DNA of 64,000 nucleotides from Streptomyces sp. NRRL F-525 (GTDB lineage Bacteria > Actinomycetota > Actinomycetes > Streptomycetales > Streptomycetaceae), in contig NZ_JNXE01000009.1 of NCBI RefSeq assembly GCF_000716605.1, forward strand, positions 124,001-188,000. Reading direction: 5' to 3'. Numbering within the stretch: position 1 is the first letter of the stretch; the number at the start of each line of letters is the position of its first letter. Shown piece after piece: positions 1 to 9,184 of the stretch. The notes beneath the pieces are model-generated. The model was not told the origin of the DNA. It made no database searches and saw only the letters and a list, made by a program, of their open reading frames with translations. Position numbers and translations under genes: made by a program.

Positions 1-958
1 TCTTCCAGCTGACCGTGACGATCAGTGCCGCGGAGAGCAGCGCGCCGAAGACCGCGGCGACCCGCTGCCACAGGCCGAGGATCGTCAGGACGCCCACGAT
101 GACCTGCGCGAAGGCGATGACGAGCCCGGAGCCGACCGGGTGCTGGAGCGCGAACTGCCGTAGCGGCTCGGCGACTTCCCACGGGTGGAGGGTGTTGAGC
201 CACTTCACCATGGAGCCGCGCTTGCCGCCGTCGAAGTAGACGGGGTCGCACAGTTTGCCCATGCCGGCGTAGATGGTGATGAAGCCGAGGAAGATGCGCA
301 GCGGGAGGAGGACGACCCCGAGGTTCATCCGGCGGCCGGGGTAATAGGCGTGCCGTACGGGCTCGTTGGGGTTGCGGCGGGTGCGACGCTCGCGTTCCGT
401 GCCGTCGAAGTCCTCGAACTCCCCGTCACCGTAGGCGGGTTCGTCGTAGGCGCTGCCCACCGTCCGCATGGGCGGCAGGAGTCGGTTCTCGCCGGTGTCG
501 TGGTCGCCGCCGCGCTGGGCGCCGACGACCGGGGTCTCGATGGTCCGCGCGGTCAGGTCGTCGTCGTAACCGCCGCTGTCGATACGGGGGATGACCTGCG
601 TGGCTCCGGCGTCGCCGGCCGGTTCGTCGCCGTGGCGGACGCCCGTGCCGCGCACGGCCTGGAGCAGCCGGTGAGCGCCGGTGTCGTCCGGGGCGGACTT
701 GCCGCTCCAGACGACGGGCCGGCGACGCGCGCCGGCGGCGGGGATCCGGCCGGGGGCCTCGGTGGCGCTCAGGTGCCGTGCGATCCGCGGCGACGGGGGA
801 CGCGACGAGGCGCCCAACTGCACGCGGAAGCTCGCATGATTGACGATGATCTGCGCCGGATCGCTCGGCACCTTCACCATGCTCAGCGCGGGAGCGTCGT
901 CGAAGCCCGACGGGCCGTCCCCCGTGGGTGTGCGGGGTGTTCTGGTGTCCACACTCAT
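1..958 (-). CDS. DoxX family membrane protein (3' end outside window)
   Basis: Membrane protein of the DoxX family, a family often tied to redox or thiol homeostasis; its substrate here is unknown. The first ~200 residues are polar, disordered and acidic; from about residue 205 there are hydrophobic helices (MNLGVVLLPLRIFLGFITIY, then helices near 270-290 and 300-319) with the DoxX-like segment YAGMGKLCDP. The start is the ATG at 956-958 (MSVDTRTPRT). The frame is open to the window edge, so the C-terminus is missing. The long N-terminal cytoplasmic extension is typical of streptomycete DoxX proteins. It lies downstream of rlmB on the same strand with a ~118-nt gap. Confidence 0.8.
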   Translation of the reverse strand, partial: MSVDTRTPRTPTGDGPSGFDDAPALSMVKVPSDPAQIIVNHASFRVQLGASSRPPSPRIARHLSATEAPGRIPAAGARRRPVVWSGKSAPDDTGAHRLLQAVRGTGVRHGDEPAGDAGATQVIPRIDSGGYDDDLTARTIETPVVGAQRGGDHDTGENRLLPPMRTVGSAYDEPAYGDGEFEDFDGTERERRTRRNPNEPVRHAYYPGRRMNLGVVLLPLRIFLGFITIYAGMGKLCDPVYFDGGKRGSMVKWLNTLHPWEVAEPLRQFALQHPVGSGLVIAFAQVIVGVLTILGLWQRVAAVFGALLSAALIVTVSWK

Positions 959-1076
959 CTAACCGAGTGACGTGTGTTTAGGACACTGCTTTGACTCGCC
1001 GGAAGTGTCCGGACCGCGTCAAGCGTGTGCCCGGCGCCCAGATTGCCCCGAGTGGGGGACGGTGCCGAACGTCCGT

Positions 1077-2018
1077 TCAGGAGCGCTTGCGTGCCGCCTC
1101 GTAGAGCACAACTCCGGCCGCCACACCGGCGTTCAGGGACTCCGCGCCACCGGGCATCGGGATGCGGACCCTGAAGTCGCAGGTCTCGCCCACGAGTCGG
1201 GACAGGCCCTTGCCCTCGCTGCCGACGACGATGACCACCGGGCCCTGCAGCGCGGCGAGTTCACCGACCTCGTGGTCACCGTCGGCCGCCAGACCGACGA
1301 TCGCGAGACCCGCCTTCTTGTACGCCTCCAGCGCGCGCGTCAGGTTCGTGGCACGGGCTACGGGCGTACGGGCGGCCGTACCGGCGGACGTCTTCCACGC
1401 ACCGGCGGTCATGCCGGCCGCGCGCCGCTCGGGGACGAGCACGCCGTGGCCGCCGAACGCGGCGACGGAGCGGACGATCGCGCCGAGGTTGCGCGGGTCG
1501 GTCACCCCGTCGAGGGCGACGATCAGCGGGTCCTCGCCCTTGTCGTAGGCCGCGTTGGCGAGGTCCTCGGCGTGCGCGTACTCGTACGGCGGGACCTGGA
1601 GGACCATGCCCTGGTGGTTGAGGCCGTTCGTCATGCGGTCGAGCTCGGGGCGCGGGGCCTCCATGAGGTGGACGCCACCGCGCTCGGCGACGAGCTGGAG
1701 CGCCTCGCGCACCCGCTCGTCGTTGTCGATGAACTGCTGGACGTAGAGCGTGACCGCCGGGACGCCCTCGCGCAGCGCCTCCACGACCGGGTTGCGGCCG
1801 ACGACCATCTCGGACGTGCCCTTGCCGCCACGCCCGCGCGGCGCGGGACGGCGCTGGACCTGCTTGGCCTTGGAGTTGGCGATGCGGTTCTTCTTGTGGC
1901 CCTTGCGCGCCTCGGCGGGCGGGGTGGGGCCCTTGCCTTCGAGGCCCCTGCGCCGCTGGCCGCCACTGCCGACCTGCGCGCCCTTCTTGCCGGACATGCG
2001 GCGGTTGTTGGCTGCCAT
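1077..2018 (-). CDS. rlmB: 23S rRNA (guanosine-2'-O-)-methyltransferase RlmB/TrmH family
   Basis: SpoU/TrmH (SPOUT) methyltransferase of 313 aa, expected to 2'-O-methylate a guanosine of 23S rRNA. A very basic ~75-residue N-terminal tail (many K/R/G) probably binds rRNA. Then come the substrate-binding fold ([14 protein letters not shown]) and the three SPOUT motifs: [25 protein letters not shown] and [20 protein letters not shown], the last forming the trefoil-knot SAM pocket. It lies directly after cysS on the same strand, separated by a hairpin. The family assignment is firm; the exact modified base (G2251 in E. coli) is inferred. Confidence 0.93.
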   Translation of the reverse strand: MAANNRRMSGKKGAQVGSGGQRRRGLEGKGPTPPAEARKGHKKNRIANSKAKQVQRRPAPRGRGGKGTSEMVVGRNPVVEALREGVPAVTLYVQQFIDNDERVREALQLVAERGGVHLMEAPRPELDRMTNGLNHQGMVLQVPPYEYAHAEDLANAAYDKGEDPLIVALDGVTDPRNLGAIVRSVAAFGGHGVLVPERRAAGMTAGAWKTSAGTAARTPVARATNLTRALEAYKKAGLAIVGLAADGDHEVGELAALQGPVVIVVGSEGKGLSRLVGETCDFRVRIPMPGGAESLNAGVAAGVVLYEAARKRS

Positions 2019-2076
2019 GACCTACCTGTCTGTGTGATCCGTCGTGGAGTGCGGTGAATACGTACGTCTATGCAGT

Positions 2077-2102
2077 GTGCCGCCCGGGAGGCCGGGCGGC
2101 AC
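2077..2102 (-). terminator. Hairpin terminator after cysS
   Basis: Perfect 11-bp inverted repeat GTGCCGCCCGG / CCGGGCGGCAC with a 4-nt loop, lying 38 nt after the cysS stop codon and upstream of rlmB. There is no U-tract, which is usual for Streptomyces terminators. Confidence 0.6.
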
Positions 2103-2139
2103 AGTCGATCTTCGTTGACCGGGTGCGATCGGGGTGGGT

Positions 2140-3543
2140 TCAGCGGGGGCCGAGGGTCCAGCGCGGGCCCTGTGGGCCGTCCTCGATGTTGAGTCCGGAC
2201 TGGTTGAGCTGGTCGCGGATGCCGTCGGCGGTGGCCCAGTCCTTGCGGCCCCGGGCGGCCTCGCGCTGGTCGAGGACCATGCGGACCAGGGTGTCGACGA
2301 CCCCGTGCAGGTCTTCGCCGCGGTCGCCGCCCTCGCCGACCCAGTGCGGGTCCAGCGGGTCGAGACCGAGGACGCCGAGCATGGCGCGCACCTCGGCGAG
2401 ACGCGCTACGGCGGCTTCCTTGTCGTCGGCGGCGAGGGCGGAGTTGCCCTGCCGGACCGTGGTGTGGACCACAGCGAGTGCCTGCGGGACGCCCAGGTCG
2501 TCGTCCATCGCCTCGGCGAAGGCCGGCGGCACCTCGGCGGCGGGCTCGACGACTCCCCCGGCCTTCTCGACGACCCGCTGCACGAAGCCCTCGATCCGCG
2601 CGAACGCGGACTCCGCCTCGCGCAGGGCCTCCTCGCTGTACTCGATCATCGAGCGGTAGTGCGGGGTGCCGAGGTAGTAGCGCAGGACGATGGGGCGCCA
2701 CCGCTTGACCATCTCGGACACGAGGACGGAGTTCCCGAGCGACTTCGACATCTTCTCGCCGCTCATGGTGACCCAGGCGTTGTGCACCCAGTACTGCGCG
2801 AAGTCGTCGCCGTAGCCCTTGGCCTGGGCGATCTCGTTCTCGTGGTGCGGGAAGATCAGGTCGAGGCCGCCGCCGTGGATGTCGAAGGCGGGGCCCAGGT
2901 ACTTGTGCGCCATCGCCGAGCACTCCAGGTGCCAGCCGGGGCGGCCGCGGCCCCACGGGGTCTCCCAGTCGGGCTCGCCCGGCTTGGTCGCCTTCCACAT
3001 CGCGAAGTCGCGCGGGTCGCGTTTGCCGGTGATGCCGTCCTCGGGGGGCTGGCGGAGGTCGTCGATGTCCTGGTTCGACAGCTCCAGGTAGTCCGGGTAC
3101 GAGCGCACGTCGAAGTAGACGCTGCCGTCGGCCTCGTACGCGTGACCGCGCTCGATCAGGCCGCGCATCATCTCGATCATCTCGGGGACGTGGCCGGTCG
3201 CGCGTGGTTCGTACGTCGGGGGGAGGCAGCCGAGTGCCGTGTAACCGTCGTTGAACGCGCGCTCGTTCTCGTAGCCGATCGCCCACCAAGGGCGGCCCTG
3301 TTCACGGGACTTGGTGATGATCTTGTCGTCGATGTCCGTGACGTTGCGGATGAACGTGACGTCGTAGCCGCGGTGTTCGAACCAGCGGCGGAGGATGTCG
3401 AAGTTCAGGCCCGAGCGGATGTGGCCGATGTGGGGGGCGGCCTGCACGGTGGCGCCACAGAGGTAGATCGAGACACAGCCCGCTGTGAGCGGGGTGAAGT
3501 CGCGAATCTGCCGGGCGCTGGTGTCGTACAGGCGAATGGTCAC
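2140..3543 (-). CDS. cysS: Cysteinyl-tRNA synthetase
   Basis: Class I aminoacyl-tRNA synthetase charging tRNA-Cys, 467 aa, normal length for CysS. It shows the zinc-site cysteine in the N-terminal YLCGATVQ segment, the HIGH signature (HIGHIRSGL, ~39-47), the long Rossmann insertion ([10 protein letters not shown]), and the KMSKS loop ([11 protein letters not shown], ~265). The C-terminal helical DALR-like domain follows. I prefer CysS to the paralogue MshC (mycothiol ligase) because of the start [16 protein letters not shown], the length and the full C-terminal tRNA-binding domain. It is part of the conserved rlmB-cysS-ispF-ispD-carD block. Confidence 0.96.
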   Translation of the reverse strand: MTIRLYDTSARQIRDFTPLTAGCVSIYLCGATVQAAPHIGHIRSGLNFDILRRWFEHRGYDVTFIRNVTDIDDKIITKSREQGRPWWAIGYENERAFNDGYTALGCLPPTYEPRATGHVPEMIEMMRGLIERGHAYEADGSVYFDVRSYPDYLELSNQDIDDLRQPPEDGITGKRDPRDFAMWKATKPGEPDWETPWGRGRPGWHLECSAMAHKYLGPAFDIHGGGLDLIFPHHENEIAQAKGYGDDFAQYWVHNAWVTMSGEKMSKSLGNSVLVSEMVKRWRPIVLRYYLGTPHYRSMIEYSEEALREAESAFARIEGFVQRVVEKAGGVVEPAAEVPPAFAEAMDDDLGVPQALAVVHTTVRQGNSALAADDKEAAVARLAEVRAMLGVLGLDPLDPHWVGEGGDRGEDLHGVVDTLVRMVLDQREAARGRKDWATADGIRDQLNQSGLNIEDGPQGPRWTLGPR

Positions 3544-3611
3544 GGTACAAGGGTAGTGGGCGTTTCCTTGTGCCTCAGACGGTTGGGTCGATTGTTAGCT
3601 GCGGGTCGGTG

Positions 3612-3645
3612 GGGGCTGGTCGCGCAGTTCCCCGCGCCCCTAAAA
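3612..3645. repeat. Common Streptomyces interspersed GC-rich repeat
   Basis: The string GGGGCTGGTCGCGCAGTTCC, continuing into CCGCGCCCCTAAAA, is a very common intergenic element of Streptomyces genomes (from memory). It can form an imperfect hairpin (GGGG…CCCC) followed by an A-run and probably ends transcription between ispF and cysS. Confidence 0.6.
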
Positions 3646-3657
3646 ACGCCGGCCCGG

Positions 3658-4152
3658 TTAAGCGTGTTTGACCACCAGGGCGGTTGCCACTGCCATGAGG
3701 CCCTCGCCCCTGCCCGGGAAGCCGAGACCGTCCGTTGTTGCTCCCGATACCGAGACGGGAGCCCCTGCCGCCTCCGACAGCAGCTTCTGGGCCTCGTCCC
3801 GCCTCTTGCCGATCTTCGGGCGTGGTCCTACGACCTGTACCGCCACGTTGCCGATCGTGAAGCCGGCCTCGCGGACGATGCGGGCCGCCTCTGTCAGGAG
3901 GGTGACGCCGGACGCGCCCGACCACTCGGGGCGGCCGGTGCCGAAGTGTTGGCCCAGGTCGCCCAGGCCCGCTGCCGAGAAGAGGGCGTTGCAGGCCGCG
4001 TGGGCCACGACGTCCGCGTCGGAGTGGCCGGCCAGGCCCGGGCCCTCGTTCTCCCACTTCAGGCCGGCGCACCAGAGGTCGCGGCCCTCCTCGAAGGCGT
4101 GGATGTCGGTGCCGATGCCCACCTGCGGAAGGGGGTACGTCTCAGAAGCCAT
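3658..4152 (-). CDS. ispF: 2-C-methyl-D-erythritol 2,4-cyclodiphosphate synthase
   Basis: Fifth enzyme of the MEP pathway to isoprenoids; converts CDP-ME 2-phosphate to MEcPP, releasing CMP. The protein is 164 aa, the usual IspF length. The metal-binding Asp and His lie in GIGTDIHAF (~13-20) and the second His in [11 protein letters not shown] (~50). The C-terminal CDP-ME pocket appears as [15 protein letters not shown]. Its first 11 nt overlap the end of ispD, so the two are translationally coupled; this IspD-IspF pairing is found in many actinobacteria. Confidence 0.97.
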   Translation of the reverse strand: MASETYPLPQVGIGTDIHAFEEGRDLWCAGLKWENEGPGLAGHSDADVVAHAACNALFSAAGLGDLGQHFGTGRPEWSGASGVTLLTEAARIVREAGFTIGNVAVQVVGPRPKIGKRRDEAQKLLSEAAGAPVSVSGATTDGLGFPGRGEGLMAVATALVVKHA

Positions 4153-4894
4153 CGTTCAGCCTCCTGCGGGTCAGGACCGCCTCCGCGAGGACCAGGTCCA
4201 GGGGGCGGGTCACCTTGAAGGCCTCCTCGTGGCCGGGGACGACCACGACCGTGAGGCCGAGCTGCTCGACCATGCTCGCGTCGTCGGTGACGTTGTCGGT
4301 GACCGTTTCGTGGGCGTGGACCAGGGTCGCGCGGTCGAAGCCCTGCGGTGTCTGTACGGCGCGGAGGCGGGCGCGTTCCGGAGTGGCTACGACGGGCTCC
4401 GGGTCGCCGGGGTGCGCGGCCGGCTCGACTTCCTTGACCGTGTCCGCGAGGGGCAGGGCCGGGACCACGGCGGGGGCTCCGTCGCGTACGGCCTCGATGA
4501 CCGCGTCGACCGTGTCCACCGGGACGAGCGGGCGGGCCGCGTCGTGGACCAGGACGATGTCGTGACCGGGGGGCAGGGCGTCCAGGCCGAGTTTCACGGA
4601 CTCCTGGCGGGTCTCGCCGCCGGGGACGACGAGGAAGTCGGTGCGGTCCGGGAGGGCGTGTGCGTCCAGGAGGGTCTTGACCTCGGCCGCGCCGTCGGGC
4701 GGGGCCACTACGACGACCAGAGAGACCGCGCGGGACGCGGCCAGGGCGCGGATCGCGTGGATCAGCATGGGGGTGCCGTTCAGCGCGCGGAGCGCTTTGG
4801 GGGCGCCCGGGCCTAGGCGTACGCCCCGTCCGGCGGCCGGGATCACGGCGGCGACGGAGGACTGCGCCTGCGAAGAGCGCGAATCGTCAGACAT
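4142..4894 (-). CDS. ispD: 2-C-methyl-D-erythritol 4-phosphate cytidylyltransferase
   Basis: Third enzyme of the MEP pathway, joining MEP to CTP to give CDP-ME. The nucleotide-binding loop is [19 protein letters not shown] (~residues 17-35), with the lysine that contacts CTP, followed by the [11 protein letters not shown] metal/substrate motif (~115-125) and the C-terminal [10 protein letters not shown] segment. The polar N-terminus ([13 protein letters not shown]) is a species-variable extension. The overlap with ispF implies one transcript. Confidence 0.96.
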   Translation of the reverse strand: MSDDSRSSQAQSSVAAVIPAAGRGVRLGPGAPKALRALNGTPMLIHAIRALAASRAVSLVVVVAPPDGAAEVKTLLDAHALPDRTDFLVVPGGETRQESVKLGLDALPPGHDIVLVHDAARPLVPVDTVDAVIEAVRDGAPAVVPALPLADTVKEVEPAAHPGDPEPVVATPERARLRAVQTPQGFDRATLVHAHETVTDNVTDDASMVEQLGLTVVVVPGHEEAFKVTRPLDLVLAEAVLTRRRLNDGF

Positions 4895-5203
4895 CGGTTC
4901 CTGTCAGGTTTGTGTGCTCGACCTACGTGGGTATGGCCTCAGGAGTGCCGGGCGCGACGCCTTGACCGGACCCTTCCGTGACACCGGTCGAGCCTGCTGC
5001 CCGGGCCCGGCACACCATTATCGGGGGATGTCTCTCCGGCGTTCGACAGAGTCAGCGAGTCGGAGTCCCTGACCTCGACGGAGTCGCTCGCAGTCGGCGT
5101 CGGAAAATTTCCCCGAACATGCCGAAGCGCCCGGCGACAAGGGAGCTGTCATCGGGCACCACGGCATTTCAGTGTGCTGAGCAGGGCGTACCAGTCGCCT
5201 GCG
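4895..5203. other. Intergenic region between carD and ispD
   Basis: About 309 nt. It must contain the carD 3' end signal and the ispD promoter, both read on the minus strand. I see no convincing long hairpin, small gene or RNA in it. Confidence 0.5.
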
Positions 5204-5686
5204 TCAGGACGCGAGAACCTCGTCGAGCAGGGCCTCGGCCTTGTCCTCGTTCGTGTTCTCCGCGAGCGCGAGCTCACTCACCAGGATCTGGCGAGCCTTG
5301 GCGAGCATGCGCTTCTCACCTGCGGAGAGTCCGCGCTCGCGCTCACGACGCCACAGGTCACGGACGACTTCCGCGACCTTGATGACATCGCCGGAGGCGA
5401 GCTTCTCCAGATTTGCCTTGTAACGACGCGACCAGTTCGTGGGCTCCTCGGCATACGGAGCGCGCAGCACCTCGAAGACCCGGTCCAGCCCGTCCTGACC
5501 GACCACATCACGTACGCCGACGAACTCCGCATTGTCCGCTGGCACACGCACCGTCAGGTCACCCTGAGCGACCTTCAGCACCAAATAGGTCTTGTCCACG
5601 CCTTTGATCTGGCGAGTTTCGATAGCCTCGATCAGCGCGGCCCCGTGATGGGGATAGACCACGGTGTCGCCAACCTTGAACGTCAT
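5204..5686 (-). CDS. carD: CarD-family RNA polymerase-binding transcription factor
   Basis: Essential-type CarD/CdnL regulator of 160 aa that binds the RNA polymerase beta subunit and stabilises open promoter complexes, especially at rRNA promoters. The N-terminal RNAP-interaction (Tudor-like) domain is [20 protein letters not shown]; the C-terminal helical DNA-binding domain carries the minor-groove tryptophan region ([18 protein letters not shown]). Its place next to ispDF is conserved in mycobacteria and streptomycetes (SCO4232 in S. coelicolor, from memory). The 588-nt region upstream has repeats that may reflect complex control. Confidence 0.97.
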   Translation of the reverse strand: MTFKVGDTVVYPHHGAALIEAIETRQIKGVDKTYLVLKVAQGDLTVRVPADNAEFVGVRDVVGQDGLDRVFEVLRAPYAEEPTNWSRRYKANLEKLASGDVIKVAEVVRDLWRRERERGLSAGEKRMLAKARQILVSELALAENTNEDKAEALLDEVLAS

Positions 5687-5750
5687 GTGACAGGTACCCC
5701 TTCCGTGGCTATCCAGGGTAACACGGAAACTGCGGGTTCTGAATGGCGTT

Positions 5751-5842
5751 TTCGCAGGTCAGAGCGCATCTCGGGGCTTGACAACAGCAACAGGAACGTG
5801 CTGCGGAGGCCGAGCGGAAGAGGGTATTCGCAGGTCGGAGCG
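5751..5842. repeat. Two copies of TTCGCAGGTCRGAGCG upstream of carD
   Basis: The 16-nt string TTCGCAGGTC(A/G)GAGCG occurs at 5751-5766 and 5827-5842, 76 nt apart (about seven helical turns), 65-156 nt upstream of the carD start. It may be a pair of activator sites or of duplicated promoters; no known regulator motif is recognised. Confidence 0.5.
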
Positions 5843-5985
5843 GCTCTCCGGGCGAGGTGAAACGCGTACGTTACACACATCCGGAGGCGCCTCCAAGCGG
5901 ACGAACGTCCCTAAATGTCTGGTTCCAAGTGCTCGACTTCCGCTACTCCGTTCGGTGGCCGGAGCCCGGTACGAGACGAATCCGG

Positions 5986-6025
5986 AATTGATCACCGAAG
6001 GCCGTCGAGTTGCCGGTGATCAATT
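5986..6025. repeat. 12-bp perfect inverted repeat between carD and the lipoprotein gene
   Basis: AATTGATCACCG at 5986-5997 and CGGTGATCAATT at 6014-6025, separated by 16 nt. The centre is about 270 nt upstream of the lipoprotein start. It could be an operator or a hairpin in a long leader. Its low GC stands out from the surroundings. Confidence 0.6.
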
Positions 6026-6274
6026 ATCCGGGGTGCCGTGCATTCTTCACCGAAAATCCGTCGGCAGACGTCTGAGCTGGTTATGTGAATGCCGGACGAG
6101 TGTCGGTCGCAAGTGACCCGCGAGTCACTTGAGGCACACGGGTACCCGGTTGAGGGAGGGTCGGGTGCGGTGGTGCGGGAACGGCTCGGTAACCTAAGGC
6201 CGCTGACAGACACTTAGGGCGGCTTTATTCGGGAGCCGCCCTGCTCCGCCCACGTTCAAGGAGTAGCCGCCGCC

Positions 6275-6931
6275 GTGAGCAGCAGCCTTCGACGCGGCGC
6301 CCTCGCCGCCGCCACCATCGCGTTCTCGATCGCCTCGCTCGCCGCGTGCGGTGCCGGCAACGACGCACAGACGCTGGAGGTCAAGCCGGACAACGCGGCC
6401 GTCTCCGTGGGCGTCATCAAGGTGCAGAACGCGCTCGTCATCACCCAGCCCCTCACCGAGTCCGGCACCGAGGCCACGGGCCCGGCGGTGATCTCCGCGA
6501 CGGTGTTCAACACCAGCAAGGACCCCCAGACCCTGGACTCCGTCAGCGTCGACGGCGCCGGCGCGGTCACGCTGACCCCCGCCAAGGGCAAGGGCAAGCT
6601 GGTCGTCCCGGCCTTCGGCTCGCTCGTCCTGGGCGGCAAGGGCAACGCCTCCGCGGCGCTGACCGACCCCTCGGGCATCACGGACGGCAACGCCCAGAAG
6701 GTCACCTTCACCTTCAGCACGACCGGTGGCGTGAGCCTGAGCGCGTTCGTCGTCCCGGCCGACAGCTACTTCACCAAGTGGGGCCCCAGCTCCATCCCCT
6801 CGACGCCGGCCGCGGGCGCCACCGCGACCGGCTCCGGCTCGCCGAAGCCGGGCAAGAGCACGTCGGCCACCCCGACCGACGCGGCCTCCGCGAGTGCGAC
6901 GGCCACGGAGTCGGCCACGACCACCGGCTGA
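6275..6931 (+). CDS. Exported lipoprotein of unknown function
   Basis: 218-aa lipoprotein: signal peptide MSSSLRRGALAAATIAFSIA, then the lipobox SLAAC (Cys ~25), a beta-rich domain of about 130 residues resembling the cupredoxin-like PCuAC/DUF461 class (VGVIKVQNALVITQP; ISATVFNTSKDPQTLDSV), and a Ser/Thr/Ala/Pro-rich C-terminal linker that probably crosses the cell wall. Conserved beside phoP in Streptomyces, but convergent with it. A strong bidirectional hairpin ends both genes. A metal-related role is possible by analogy only; the His/Met ligand set of true PCuAC is not obvious. Confidence 0.8.
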   Translation: MSSSLRRGALAAATIAFSIASLAACGAGNDAQTLEVKPDNAAVSVGVIKVQNALVITQPLTESGTEATGPAVISATVFNTSKDPQTLDSVSVDGAGAVTLTPAKGKGKLVVPAFGSLVLGGKGNASAALTDPSGITDGNAQKVTFTFSTTGGVSLSAFVVPADSYFTKWGPSSIPSTPAAGATATGSGSPKPGKSTSATPTDAASASATATESATTTG

Positions 6932-6947
6932 GCGGCCGTAGTACGAC

Positions 6948-6992
6948 ACGACGAAGGGCGGGACCTCGCACAGAGGTCCCGCCCTTCGTCGT
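6948..6992. terminator. Bidirectional terminator, lipoprotein / phoP
   Basis: Perfect 20-bp stem (ACGACGAAGGGCGGGACCTC with its complement) and a 5-nt loop, between the convergent lipoprotein and phoP genes. Confidence 0.85.
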
Positions 6993-7024
6993 ACGCAGGC
7001 AGTGCTTAAGGCCCGGTAGTCGGT

Positions 7025-7705
7025 TTACGGCTCAAACTTGTAGCCGAGGCCGCGGACCGTCACCAGGTAGCGCGGCGCGCCCGGGTCCGGCTCGATCTTG
7101 GCGCGGAGGCGCTTGACGTGGACGTCGAGGGTCTTGGTGTCGCCCACGTAGTCGGCGCCCCAGACGCGGTCGATGAGCTGCATGCGGGTCAGTACGCGGC
7201 CCGCGTTGCGCAGGAGCATCTCCAGCAGGTCGAACTCCTTGAGGGGCAGGTCGACCTTGGAGCCGGAGACCGTGACCACGTGGCGATCCACGTCCATGCG
7301 GACCGGACCTGCCTCGAGGGCGGCCGGGGTGACCTCCTCGGGCTCGCCGCGGCGGCGCAGGACGGCCCGGATACGGGCGACCAGTTCGCGGGACGAGAAG
7401 GGCTTGGTGACGTAGTCATCGGCTCCTATTTCCAGGCCTACGACCTTGTCGATCTCACTGTCCTTGGCCGTCACCATGATGACGGGGACGTTGGAGCGGC
7501 CGCGCAGCTGGCGGCAGACCTCCGTGCCGGGGAGCCCCGGCAGCATCAGGTCGAGCAGGACGAGGTCGGCGCCGTTGCGCTCGAACTCGTCGAGTCCGTC
7601 GGGCCCGGTGGTCGCGATGGCGACCTCGAAGCCCTCTTTGCGAAGCATGTAGGACAGGGCGTCGGAGAAGGACTCCTCGTCCTCGACGACGAGCACTCGG
7701 GTCAC
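7025..7705 (-). CDS. phoP: Phosphate-sensing response regulator PhoP
   Basis: OmpR/PhoB-type response regulator of 226 aa. The receiver domain (1-120) has the acidic pair in VLVVEDEESF, the phosphorylation Asp in DLVLLDLMLPG (~52) and the Lys in DYVTKPFSSRELV. The winged-helix domain ends TVRGLGYKFEP. In Streptomyces PhoP controls phosphate scavenging, nitrogen genes and antibiotic production by binding PHO boxes. It overlaps phoR by 4 nt (one operon), with a PHO box upstream of phoR for autoregulation. Confidence 0.97.
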   Translation of the reverse strand: MTRVLVVEDEESFSDALSYMLRKEGFEVAIATTGPDGLDEFERNGADLVLLDLMLPGLPGTEVCRQLRGRSNVPVIMVTAKDSEIDKVVGLEIGADDYVTKPFSSRELVARIRAVLRRRGEPEEVTPAALEAGPVRMDVDRHVVTVSGSKVDLPLKEFDLLEMLLRNAGRVLTRMQLIDRVWGADYVGDTKTLDVHVKRLRAKIEPDPGAPRYLVTVRGLGYKFEP

Positions 7706-8955
7706 GGAAGGACCTCCGGGGCGGGAAGCGGTTCGTACGGGGATGGTTCAGGGGACCCCTCGACCTCGTCGTCGAGGTCGGGGTGCTGGTGGGCACGGTC
7801 GCGGGCCGCACCCGCCTCCGGCAGCCTCAGGGTGAACGTGGAGCCCTGTCCCTCGGAGCTCCACACCGTGACCTCCCCGCCGTGCGAGGCGGCCACGTGC
7901 TTGACGATCGCCAGTCCGAGACCCGTGCCGCCGGTGGCCCGCGAGCGGGCCGGGTCGACACGGTAGAAGCGCTCGAACACGCGCTCCTTGTCCTTCTCGG
8001 AGATGCCGATGCCCTGGTCGGTGACGGCGACCTCGATGTGGTCGCCGCCGCCCGCGGAGACCCGGCGTGCGGCTATGCCGACGCGGGTGCGGGCGGGCGA
8101 GTAGTTGACGGCGTTCTCGACCAGGTTTCCGAGGGCGGCGGCCAGCTGGCCCCGGTTCCCGTAGACGTGCAGGTCGGCGGTGCCGCCGGCGGCCATGGTG
8201 ATCTGCTTGGTGCCGGCCTGGTGCCGGCAGCGGTCGATGGCCTCGGCGACGAGTTCGTCGACGCGGACGGGTTCGGCGTCTTCGAGGGGGTCGTCGTTCT
8301 GGACCCGCGACAGGTCGATGAGCTCCTGCACGAGGTTGGTCAGGCGCGTGGCCTCGATCTGCATCCGTCCGGCGAAACGCTCCACCGCCTCAGGATCGTC
8401 GGAGGCGTCCATGACCGCCTCCGAGAGGAGGGAGAGCGCGCCGACCGGGGTCTTCAGTTCGTGGCTGACATTCGCCACGAAGTCACGTCGTACGGCCTCG
8501 ATACGGCGGGCCTCGGTGAGGTCCTCCACGAGGAGCAGGACGAGTCGGGAGCCGAGCGGCGCCACCCGGGCGGAGACCGCGAGGGCCTCCCCGCGGCCGG
8601 TGCCGCGCCGGGGCAGATCCAGCTCGACCTGGCGTATCTCGCCGTCGCGCCGGGTGTCCCGGGCCATCTGGAGCATGGGGTCGACGGAGAGTTTCCCGCC
8701 GCGGACCAGTCCGAGGGCGTACGCCGCCGAGCTGGCCTTGACCACGGCGTCCGCCTCGTCGAGGACGACGGCAGAGGAGCGGAGCACCGAGAGCACGGTG
8801 TCCACACCCGGCGGAAGCACCGGGTCCGTATGCAGGGAGGTCCTGGTCGGTCGCTTCTGGTCGCGTTCGCTCCAGCGGAACGCCAGCATGGCGATGACAC
8901 CGGTGAGTACCCCGGCGATCGCTGCCGCTGCGGCGACCGCCGCGTTCACGTCCAT
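7702..8955 (-). CDS. phoR: Phosphate sensor histidine kinase PhoR
   Basis: Sensor kinase of 417 aa (SenX3/PhoR type). A single N-terminal membrane segment (AAVAAAAAIAGVLTGVIAML) is followed by a PAS-like domain (~45-150), the HisKA domain with the phospho-His in FVANVSHELKTP (~160-170), and an HATPase_c domain with N box NLVENAVNYSP, G1 VTDQGIGI and G2 GGTGLGLAIVKH. There is no large extracellular loop, which fits sensing through PhoU and the Pst transporter. The stop of phoR overlaps the phoP start (ATGA-type coupling). Confidence 0.96.
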   Translation of the reverse strand: MDVNAAVAAAAAIAGVLTGVIAMLAFRWSERDQKRPTRTSLHTDPVLPPGVDTVLSVLRSSAVVLDEADAVVKASSAAYALGLVRGGKLSVDPMLQMARDTRRDGEIRQVELDLPRRGTGRGEALAVSARVAPLGSRLVLLLVEDLTEARRIEAVRRDFVANVSHELKTPVGALSLLSEAVMDASDDPEAVERFAGRMQIEATRLTNLVQELIDLSRVQNDDPLEDAEPVRVDELVAEAIDRCRHQAGTKQITMAAGGTADLHVYGNRGQLAAALGNLVENAVNYSPARTRVGIAARRVSAGGGDHIEVAVTDQGIGISEKDKERVFERFYRVDPARSRATGGTGLGLAIVKHVAASHGGEVTVWSSEGQGSTFTLRLPEAGAARDRAHQHPDLDDEVEGSPEPSPYEPLPAPEVLP

Positions 8956-9028
8956 GCCCCCAGGTTAGGCATGGGATACCTCCTGGCCACAGCCATCGGA
9001 GTGCGACCTCGAACACTCGTCGCCCAGA

Positions 9029-9061
9029 GTTCACCTTGGAGCCAGTATTGATTCATTTGGG
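9029..9061 (+). promoter_or_regulatory. PHO box of the phoU / phoRP intergenic region
   Basis: Three contiguous 11-nt direct repeat units: GTTCACCTTGG (9029-9039), AGCCAGTATTG (9040-9050), ATTCATTTGGG (9051-9061). The outer units fit the Streptomyces PhoP consensus GTTCACC followed by 4 variable bases; the middle unit is degenerate, as in characterised phoRP operators. It lies between divergent phoR (start 8955) and phoU (start 9185), so it can serve both promoters. Confidence 0.88.
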
Positions 9062-9184
9062 GTGGCGTAAACCGTCGCGTAGGAGCGGGAACGTGGGAGC
9101 GTGGGGTGGAAGGGCCGGTTTTTAGTCACACCGACAGGCCCAGGGCCCCTGAGCCCCCGAAGCAACGTAGGAGAGGGAACCCTG

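Larger units (their letters stand above)
5687..6274. other. Long divergent regulatory region, carD / lipoprotein
   Basis: 588 nt separate carD (minus) and the lipoprotein gene (plus). It holds a 16-nt direct repeat (5751 and 5827) and a perfect 12-bp inverted repeat (5986-6025), listed separately. No coding sequence or tRNA is evident. Short open frames here lack codon bias and ribosome sites. Confidence 0.5.

Noticed and set aside
2134..4218. Very long open frame on the plus strand opposite cysS, ispF and ispD
   Set aside because: Antisense shadow caused by high third-position GC; the minus-strand genes have clear family motifs and the shadow has none.
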